Source of the DNA: REBR01 sp033721915
GTDB taxonomy: Bacteria; Pseudomonadota; Gammaproteobacteria; Pseudomonadales; Oleiphilaceae
Assembly: GCA_033721915.1 (NCBI GenBank)
Contig: JAWWAC010000057.1
Coordinates: forward strand, 1 to 19,521
DNA: 19,521 nt
Direction of reading: 5' to 3'
Positions 13,997-19,521 of this stretch are shown here, one piece after another (the first letter of the stretch is position 1; each line of letters starts with the position of its first letter). The translations under genes were made by a program, and so were the position numbers. The notes under the pieces were generated by a model. The model had not been told where the DNA came from and ran no database searches. It saw only the letters and a list, made by a program, of their open reading frames with translations.

Positions 13997-15706
13997 ATGT
14001 TTGAGATTCATGTGAGCACCCGCAAGGGCCGTGGCGTTCAGCGAGTTCACTGTGTGGATGAGAAATGCCGTATCGGCCGGGATAAAGACAACCTTGTTGT
14101 ACTTCAAGGCTGGAAAGTGGGAGGCATTCACGCCTGGCTGTCATCAAGGTCTGAGGGCGTATTCATCAGCGATAACAAGACCCGGACTGGCCTGACCGTT
14201 AATGAAAACAGGGTTGACGAGTACGGCCCACTCAGTAACCAGGATCTGATTGTTATCGGTGACTACCATATCCGCATCCAGCAGGAGGGCGCATTACCGG
14301 ACCCTGTCATGACCCTGCAATCGACAACACATCTTGAGACTGGCACTGAAATGCCGGTGCCTGTTCTGACTGAGGCAACGGGAGCTGACACGGACCCGAT
14401 AGGTAATCCCGACAAGGGGGATTGTGTTGATGCCCTTTATGCCTCATGGCGTGCTGTTGTCAGGGAACAACTGGTCAAGTTGATGGATTTGCGCAGGCTT
14501 AACGTCAACGAGCTTTCCGACAGTGAACTTAGAAGCGTTTCCGGGGAGGCGATCGATGAAATCATAAAGGAGTTGCAGCTTCCGGCAGAGATGGATCCGG
14601 AAGAGCTTGCACGGCAGACTCTGGCCGAAGCTGTCGGTCTTGGCCCCCTGGAAAAACTGCTGATACAGGAGGATGTCAGCGAGATCATGGTGAATTCGGC
14701 GAAGGAGCTGTTCTTCGAGCAGAACGGTCGCCTGCTGAAATCCCCGGTCACTTTCTCGGATGACCGGGCGGTGCTCAGCGCCATCGAACGGATTGTTGCC
14801 CCACTGGGGCGTCGCATTGATGAGAGTTCACCGATGGTCGATGCACGTCTTGCGGACGGCTCCAGGGTGAACGCAGTCATCCCGCCCCTTTCCCTGAAAG
14901 GCCCCTGCATCACGATCCGAAAATTCATGAAGGACCGGCTTACGGCACAGCATCTGATCAACTTCGGGTCTGTCAGCCCCGACATGGTCAGGTTTATCGA
15001 GACCGCTGTCACCTGCAAGCGCAACGTGGTGATATCCGGCGGTACGGGTTCTGGTAAGACCACTTTGCTGAACATGCTTTCCAGTTTTATTCCGGATGAT
15101 GAACGCATTATCACGGTTGAGGATGCAGCCGAGCTGAAGCTCACCCAGCCAAACCTGGTTGCCCTGGAGGCTCGCCCCTCCAATCAGGAGGGCAAGGGAG
15201 CGGTATCAATCCGGGACCTTGTCCGTAACTGCCTGCGTATGCGTCCGGACCGCATTGTTGTGGGCGAGTGTCGTGGTGGCGAGGCACTGGACATGCTGCA
15301 GGCCATGAACACCGGCCATGACGGTTCACTGACTACCATTCACGCCAACTCGCCGCGGGATTGTATATCGCGCCTCGAGGTGCTGGTGCTGATGAGCGGT
15401 ATTGAAATGCCGCTCTCGGCGGTGCGTGAACAGATTGCTTCTGCTGTAAACCTGATCGTTCAGCAGACGCGCTTTTCCTGTGGCAGCCGCAGAGTCACTT
15501 CCATTGCCGAAGTAACCGGTGTCGATGGCAATACCGTTCAACTGGCGGAGATCTTTCGCTTTCGTCAGGAAGGGTTTGACGATCGAGGCAAGGTCCGGGG
15601 CCACTACGAAGCGACCGGCATTATTCCGGAGTTTTATGAGGCAATGTCTCAACGGGGAACAAGAGTTGACCTGAGTATCTTCCGCAAGGAGCAGAAACAT
15701 GACTAA
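13997..15706 (+). CDS. tadA: FHA-domain fused Tad pilus ATPase TadA/CpaF
   Basis: 569 residues, about 100 longer than a plain TadA. Residues 1-95 form a forkhead-associated (FHA) domain: CRIGRDKDN (Gly27-Arg28), GGIHAWL (His45) and LTVNENRV (Asn69). The usual Ser three residues before the His is Gly42. A linker (about 96-145) leads to the CpaF-type secretion ATPase, with a helical N-domain and the motif AEAVGLGPLEKLL. Walker A is GGTGSGKTTLLN (about 347-358); the Asp/His boxes are ERIITVEDAAELKL, RPDRIVVGECRGGEALDMLQ and MNTGHDGSLTTIHANS. It is a cytoplasmic hexamer that powers pilin assembly through TadB/TadC. Its 3' end overlaps tadB by 8 bp. FHA domains bind phosphothreonine peptides; a partner kinase is not visible here. 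Confidence 0.95.
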   Translation: MFEIHVSTRKGRGVQRVHCVDEKCRIGRDKDNLVVLQGWKVGGIHAWLSSRSEGVFISDNKTRTGLTVNENRVDEYGPLSNQDLIVIGDYHIRIQQEGALPDPVMTLQSTTHLETGTEMPVPVLTEATGADTDPIGNPDKGDCVDALYASWRAVVREQLVKLMDLRRLNVNELSDSELRSVSGEAIDEIIKELQLPAEMDPEELARQTLAEAVGLGPLEKLLIQEDVSEIMVNSAKELFFEQNGRLLKSPVTFSDDRAVLSAIERIVAPLGRRIDESSPMVDARLADGSRVNAVIPPLSLKGPCITIRKFMKDRLTAQHLINFGSVSPDMVRFIETAVTCKRNVVISGGTGSGKTTLLNMLSSFIPDDERIITVEDAAELKLTQPNLVALEARPSNQEGKGAVSIRDLVRNCLRMRPDRIVVGECRGGEALDMLQAMNTGHDGSLTTIHANSPRDCISRLEVLVLMSGIEMPLSAVREQIASAVNLIVQQTRFSCGSRRVTSIAEVTGVDGNTVQLAEIFRFRQEGFDDRGKVRGHYEATGIIPEFYEAMSQRGTRVDLSIFRKEQKHD

Positions 15707-16553
15707 CAGTCTGCTCATTGCGGTGATCGGTGTGGCGGGGTTTTCTTTCCTGTTGGCCTGCTGGGCCATTCGCAGCTTCAACAGTGGCATCGCCAGACAT
15801 CGCGATATGTTCAAGGAGACTGCCCAGGCAAACCTGGCCGACGCCTTTATCTTTATCGAGCCGGAGAAGCTCTATATCGGCAATATGATTTTTCTGGTAG
15901 CCGGATTTCTCATTACCTGGTTTTTGAGTGGCGCCTGGCCCCTGGCGTTGGTGGTAGCTTTTCTGGGGTCCCTTCTGCCCCGCTTTGCTTACAGACTCAT
16001 CAAGAACCGCCGTGAAAGTCGTTTTTTGCAGGATTTGCCCGATGCGCTTGGCGCGCTTGCCAGCATGATGCGCTCTGGAGCCAGTTTCAATATTGCGCTG
16101 GAGCATCTGGTCAGCGAGATCTCAGGGCCAATCGCACAGGAATTCGGACTGCTCCAGCGTGAGCTGCGCATGGGTGTGGATTACAGCACCGCACTGGAGA
16201 GCCTTTGTCAGCGCATGCCCCTGGCAGAACTTCAGCTGGTGGCTTCGGGTATTACTATTTCCCGGGAGGTGGGCGGTGAGCTGTCTGAAACCCTGGCCCG
16301 GTTGGGCGAGACAATCCGGCGAAAGCTTGAGATGGAAGGGAAGATCAAGGCCCTGACAGCTCAGGGAAAGTATCAGGGAATGGTCATGGCAGCTTTGCCA
16401 GTTTTCCTGGCTCTTGCCATTTATCAGATTGAACCCGTGGCCATGGCAAGACTCTTTACTGAGCCTATTGGTTGGGCTACCTGCGCCATCGTGGTGGTTT
16501 TCGAGTTTCTGGGTTATCACTTCATCAAAAAAATTGTCTCGATCGACGTCTAA
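15699..16553 (+). CDS. tadB: Tad pilus inner-membrane platform protein TadB
   Basis: 284 residues. An N-terminal membrane helix is followed by a pair of helices (IFLVAGFLITWFLSGAWPLALVV), and a type II secretion F domain runs over about 105-230: LQDLPDALGALASMMRSGAS...AALESL-like ALESLCQRMPLAEL...TISREVGGELSETLARL. A C-terminal membrane pair ends the protein. TadB and TadC form the GspF-like inner-membrane platform under the ATPase. The ATG overlaps tadA by 8 bp, with AAGGAG upstream inside tadA, so the two are translationally coupled. Confidence 0.95.
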   Translation: MTNSLLIAVIGVAGFSFLLACWAIRSFNSGIARHRDMFKETAQANLADAFIFIEPEKLYIGNMIFLVAGFLITWFLSGAWPLALVVAFLGSLLPRFAYRLIKNRRESRFLQDLPDALGALASMMRSGASFNIALEHLVSEISGPIAQEFGLLQRELRMGVDYSTALESLCQRMPLAELQLVASGITISREVGGELSETLARLGETIRRKLEMEGKIKALTAQGKYQGMVMAALPVFLALAIYQIEPVAMARLFTEPIGWATCAIVVVFEFLGYHFIKKIVSIDV

Positions 16554-16564
16554 GGGATTGAATC

Positions 16565-17434
16565 ATGTCGATAAAGATTATGCTGGTAGCAACTTTTTCT
16601 ATGTCCTGCCTGATGCTGTTTCTGGCGCTTCGTAACATCAGGCAGGCCATACCGGAAGATGACCGCAGCTACAAAGACCCTTTGCCGCCTTTGCTGCGCT
16701 GGTCCTGGCCCCTTGTTCGTCTCTTTGCTTTTTATGTAGGGGAGCGTCTGCCGACGGATTGGCTTGAGCGATATCAAAACACCATTCGCCGTTCCGGTAT
16801 TGCTTATCTGATGAGTGCGGATGAATTTGTCGGGCTGAAGTGTCTGGGTGCCATGGCGGCCATTGCCATTGCCGGACTGATTCTGTCGACACTGGGGGCG
16901 ATGGATCCGCTGTATTGGATACTGGCCGCTGTCGTTGGCTGGACACTGCCGTCCCTCTCCCTGCGTGATCTCCGGCAGAAACGCGAGAAAAAAATTCTTC
17001 GGGTGCTGCCCACTTATCTGGATTTTCTGACCATGGCGGTACAGGCCGGCATGAACCTCTCCGGTGCGCTACAGCAAGCCGTTGATAAGGGGCCGCCGGG
17101 GCCCTTTCAGGGGGAACTGAATAAGGTGGTTCGGGATGTCCGTGCTGGTATGTCCCGGATTGATGCGCTGAAGGCCATGGCGGAGAGGCTGGATATCCGG
17201 GAAGTAAGCACCTTTGTAACGGCAGTCGCACAGTCGGAAAAAACCGGTGCCAGTCTCGGGGAGACCCTCAGGGTCCAGGCGGATCAGCGGAGGACAGAAC
17301 GCTTTCAGCGTGCCGAAAAACTGGCGATGGAAGCACCGGTCAAGCTTATTTTTCCACTGGTGATGTTTATCTTCCCCATGACCTTTCTGGTGCTGGGTTT
17401 TCCAATCGCCATGAAATTCCTGTACGAACTCTAA
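16565..17434 (+). CDS. tadC: Tad pilus inner-membrane platform protein TadC
   Basis: 289 residues, same F-domain fold as TadB. A membrane helix at the N-terminus (MSIKIMLVATFSMSCLMLFL) is followed by a helix pair at about 93-140, and the T2SSF domain LRVLPTYLDFLTMAVQAGMNLSGALQQAV...VAQSEKTGASLGETLRVQADQRR (about 147-245). Membrane helices follow at the end (LIFPLVMFIFPMTFLVLGF). EAP-KL-FPL near the end is the usual TadC closing motif. It starts 11 bp after tadB with AGGGA upstream. Confidence 0.95.
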   Translation: MSIKIMLVATFSMSCLMLFLALRNIRQAIPEDDRSYKDPLPPLLRWSWPLVRLFAFYVGERLPTDWLERYQNTIRRSGIAYLMSADEFVGLKCLGAMAAIAIAGLILSTLGAMDPLYWILAAVVGWTLPSLSLRDLRQKREKKILRVLPTYLDFLTMAVQAGMNLSGALQQAVDKGPPGPFQGELNKVVRDVRAGMSRIDALKAMAERLDIREVSTFVTAVAQSEKTGASLGETLRVQADQRRTERFQRAEKLAMEAPVKLIFPLVMFIFPMTFLVLGFPIAMKFLYEL

Positions 17435-17448
17435 AGGCGCTCGGGGAC

Positions 17449-17904
17449 ATGAAGGTGGAACAGAAACCTGTGAAGCAAAAAGATGTTTTTACACGCTATC
17501 CAGCGGTCAGGCTGGACACGGCCCCGGATACCTTCATTGAAACCTATGTGGCCAGTACCTGGTACCGGCGTTTTCGTGGCCTGTTGGGAAAACGGCCACT
17601 TGAGGAACACGAGGGGCTACTGCTGTTGCCTTGCCGTTCGATTCATACCTTTGGCATGCGTTACGCCATTGATGTGGTTTTTCTCGGCGCTCAGTCAAGG
17701 ATCCTTGCCATCGAGCGACACATTCGAAGGGGCCGGGTGCTCAGGTGCCGGCGTGCATACGCAACATTGGAGTTGCTCTCCGGGTCTGCCCGGCATTATG
17801 GATTGCAGCCGGGGCAGCACCTTCTGCAAGAACAGTCCTCGTCCGGCCAGAGCCTGACAACTCAAAAGAGCAACAGAAATCCCACCGGGAGGCACCCTGT
17901 ATGA
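17449..17904 (+). CDS. DUF192 family protein inside the tad operon
   Basis: 151 residues, starting at the ATG at 17449 after GGGGA. No signal peptide or lipobox is seen, so cytoplasmic or export-independent placement is likely. The domain spans about 30-130: RRFRGLLGKRPLEEHEGLLL, then SIHTFGMRYAIDVVFL (64-79), the most conserved DUF192 segment, and GRVLRCRRAYATLELL. The C-terminal tail is low-complexity and basic. The gene is between tadC and tadD and its stop overlaps the tadD ATG (ATGA), so it is co-translated with the secretion genes. Its function is unknown. It differs from the lipoprotein at 3455 in anchoring and sequence but shares the fold. Confidence 0.85.
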   Translation: MKVEQKPVKQKDVFTRYPAVRLDTAPDTFIETYVASTWYRRFRGLLGKRPLEEHEGLLLLPCRSIHTFGMRYAIDVVFLGAQSRILAIERHIRRGRVLRCRRAYATLELLSGSARHYGLQPGQHLLQEQSSSGQSLTTQKSNRNPTGRHPV

Positions 17905-18341
17905 GCCAGACAATCACCACTCGCCCCTGGCTCATCCTTCTGCTGGCGCTGGTCCTCCAGGGGTGCGCTACTGGCCCACAGGAAACGCCTTTTCTGGACA
18001 TTTTTGACCGTGCTGAGGCGGATTACAGGCAGGGGCTTCTAAGCCGGGCCGAGGCGGGATACCGGAAAGTCGTTCAGGCCAAACCGACTTTTTATGAGCC
18101 CTGGCTGCGGCTGGGCAATATCTATGTCAGGACCGGTCAATACGAGGCGGCGATTCTGATGTTTCAGGAGTGCACGCGGATTCAGCCGAACGACGTGCGT
18201 GGCTGGAATAATCTGGCTTTGACCCGGGTCAGCCAGGGCATCGAAGTTCTGGATAATGCCAGCGAGCATTTCCCCATTGAAAGAAGCGAACGGGTGCTTT
18301 TGAAAAGCACTCGGGAAAAACTGGTCAGTGCCAGTCAGTGA
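17901..18341 (+). CDS. tadD: Small TadD-like TPR lipoprotein
   Basis: 146 residues from the ATG at 17901, overlapping the previous stop by 4 bp. A longer in-frame extension upstream exists but would lie inside the DUF192 gene. The signal peptide ends LVLQGC with lipid-modified Cys22. Two tetratricopeptide-like repeats follow: AEADYRQGLLSRAEAGYRKVVQAKP (about 38-62) and EPWLRLGNIYVRTGQYEAAILMFQECTRIQPNDVRGWNNLA (about 66-106). TadD is thought to be the outer-membrane lipoprotein that helps the secretin assemble. At 146 residues it is shorter than most TadD proteins, so some repeats may be missing. Confidence 0.85.
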   Translation: MSQTITTRPWLILLLALVLQGCATGPQETPFLDIFDRAEADYRQGLLSRAEAGYRKVVQAKPTFYEPWLRLGNIYVRTGQYEAAILMFQECTRIQPNDVRGWNNLALTRVSQGIEVLDNASEHFPIERSERVLLKSTREKLVSASQ

Positions 18342-18351
18342 CTCGGCCTTG

Positions 18352-18370
18352 CCGGGGAGAAAGCCCGGTT
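18352..18370 (+). other. Weak hairpin after tadD
   Basis: CCGGG (18352-18356) and CCCGG (18364-18368) pair across a GAGAAAG loop, 10 bp after the tadD stop, with only two T residues after it. It may pause transcription or stabilise the upstream message, but lacks a real T-run, so read-through to the next pseudopilin is likely. Confidence 0.3.
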
Positions 18371-18406
18371 TCACAGGCTGGCTGAATGAAGCACAGGGAA
18401 GCGACA

Positions 18407-19156
18407 ATGCGACACAAAAGGCGTGTTATCCGGCACCAACAGGGCGGCTTCAGCCTTGTTGAGCACATCTGGCTCTGGCCGTTACTGGTCATGCTGACAC
18501 TGGGCACTGTCCAATTGAGTCTGCTTTTCAAGACCCGGGCAACGGTCAATAACGCCACGTTTCTCGCGGCGCGGGAGGGCTCCATCAATCATGCAGATAA
18601 GTCCTTGATGTTACAGAAGTTCGCTTTCGCCATGGCGCCGCTCTATGTCAAAGCCAGCCCAAACCCGCTCAAGCTGAAAAAACAGCAAAGGGTACAGGTC
18701 ATAAAGGCGAATGCCGGATACGGAGCCATTCAGGTGATCTCTCCCTCACCGGCTATTTTCCGTGCCTTTGCAGTCAAACAATACAGTCTGGAAGGACAGC
18801 CAGGAAAGTTGCGGGAACGTGAGTTTCTTCAGGTTCCCAATGACAACCTGATTTTACGGAGCGACACCCCAAAAACGGTGAAAGTCGGCCGCAAGCAGGT
18901 GGCGATCAATCTGCAGGATGCCAACCTGCTGAAGATCCGGGGGCATTGGTGTTATGAACTTCAGGTGCCCGTGGTCAACGTCTTGATTCGCAGAACCATG
19001 CACACTTTGGGAGCCAGCTCTCATCCTCATTGGGCAAACTGTGAAGTCGTTTCTTTTGCTACCGGCAAACACTTCATTCCCGTAAGTGGCCATAGCGTGG
19101 TTCGAATGCAGTCGCCCATCCGGTGTGTCGACGCCGCCTGTAATAACCTGAAATAG
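18407..19156 (+). CDS. TadE/TadF-like pseudopilin
   Basis: 249 residues from the ATG at 18407, preferred because AGGGAA lies 6 bp upstream; an ATG at 18386 adds 7 residues. The basic leader ends RHQQGG|FSLVEHIWLWPLLVMLTLGT, Gly14 at the site and Glu at +5, then a hydrophobic helix. LSLLFKTRATVNNATFLAAREGSI is the typical TadE continuation (small residues, AAREGS). The rest is a periplasmic domain with Cys residues near the end (WCYELQ, HWANCEV and RCVDAACNN) that could form disulfides. It is a minor pseudopilin candidate, distinct from the TadE-like protein at 9822. Confidence 0.8.
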   Translation: MRHKRRVIRHQQGGFSLVEHIWLWPLLVMLTLGTVQLSLLFKTRATVNNATFLAAREGSINHADKSLMLQKFAFAMAPLYVKASPNPLKLKKQQRVQVIKANAGYGAIQVISPSPAIFRAFAVKQYSLEGQPGKLREREFLQVPNDNLILRSDTPKTVKVGRKQVAINLQDANLLKIRGHWCYELQVPVVNVLIRRTMHTLGASSHPHWANCEVVSFATGKHFIPVSGHSVVRMQSPIRCVDAACNNLK

Positions 19157-19205
19157 AACTCTCACTTCCACCCCGTTGAATGGACCCACTATCAAGGAAT
19201 AGGCA

Positions 19206-19521
19206 ATGAACATAAAGAAAGGACGTCTTTGGGGGTATTTCTTGCTGGCTCTGGCAATTTACGCACCGACAGTCTCTCATTCCGCTGAGACAGGCATGGA
19301 TTTAAAGCTTGATGCCCCGGGGAAAGTGCTGAGCCGGGAAGAGAAGCGCTTTGGCAGGCATGTCATGGTAGCGGGGTCATTGACGTATCGTCAGGCCACG
19401 GCTGAACGAGGGCGTGAGGGGTACCTGCCGGTGTCAGAAGTTGTCGCAGAAGGCCGTCTGCGTCGGGAGGTTGTGGACTTCGATCCGCAAAGCAGTGCCC
19501 ATGCCGTGTTTCACCAGGCTC
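19206..19521 (+). CDS. Exported protein, C-terminus beyond the window
   Basis: 105 residues visible from the ATG at 19206, preceded by AAGG-type bases (CAAGGAATAGGCA). A signal peptide is clear: basic MNIKKGRLW, hydrophobic GYFLLALAIYA, then PTVSHSAETG. The mature part, FGRHVMVAGSLTYRQATAE and VVAEGRLRREVVDFDPQSS, alternates polar and hydrophobic residues like beta structure. It faintly resembles the N-terminal region of DUF4892/OmpA-type outer-membrane proteins, which I have seen near Tad genes, but the match is weak and the gene is cut by the window edge. It continues the operon 49 bp after the pseudopilin. Confidence 0.7.
   Translation, partial: MNIKKGRLWGYFLLALAIYAPTVSHSAETGMDLKLDAPGKVLSREEKRFGRHVMVAGSLTYRQATAERGREGYLPVSEVVAEGRLRREVVDFDPQSSAHAVFHQA

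Noticed and set aside
14437..15183. 248-codon minus-strand open frame opposite tadA
   Set aside because: It lies entirely antisense to a strongly conserved ATPase; its Ser/Arg-rich composition is typical of a shadow frame in a GC-rich gene.

Overview
This window looks like chromosomal DNA from a free-living, probably marine or halophilic gammaproteobacterium. GC is high over most of the window (roughly 55-60% by eye). Neighbourhoods mixing ChaN-type lipoproteins, DUF393/DCC proteins, stand-alone ClpX-type zinc fingers and Tad loci are what I associate with Marinobacter-like bacteria. That placement is an inference, not a measurement. No tRNA, rRNA, CRISPR array or insertion sequence was found.

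Left part (1-6668), housekeeping and envelope genes. It starts with the 3' part of a nitronate monooxygenase-like flavoprotein gene. This faces a convergent gene for a periplasmic family-3 solute-binding protein. Divergent from that is a sodium:neurotransmitter-symporter (SNF/NSS) family transporter, followed by a DUF192 lipoprotein. A membrane-anchored DsbA-like thioredoxin-fold protein lies on the minus strand. Divergent from it is a compact three-gene unit: ChaN-like lipoprotein, DCC/DUF393 protein, and a small protein with a ClpX-type C4 zinc finger. The unit closes with a textbook intrinsic terminator at 6642-6668.

Middle (6669-7324), a long gene-free leader. It holds a second exact copy of the terminator's 3' half and several inverted repeats, including a possible branched RNA fold at 7046-7103.

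Right part (7325-19521), one long same-strand Tad/Flp (type IVc) pilus locus that runs off the right edge. The order is: Flp-type pilin with a charged tail, unknown secreted protein in an AT-rich patch, TadG-like protein, TadE-like pseudopilin, unknown exported protein, second small Flp-type pilin, CpaB/RcpC, secretin CpaC/RcpA, FHA-TadA/CpaF ATPase, TadB, TadC, DUF192 protein, small TadD lipoprotein, a further TadE/F-like pseudopilin, and a partial exported protein. The ATPase, two inner-membrane platform proteins, secretin with its CpaB partner, and TadD pilotin form a nearly complete secretion machine. Five prepilin-like proteins are its probable substrates and minor components.

The most notable points are an N-terminal FHA domain fused to the TadA ATPase with no tadZ/cpaE gene between secretin and ATPase where one is often found, no prepilin peptidase within the window, accessory secreted proteins that seem to share a duplicated small module, and a DUF192 gene embedded in the operon.
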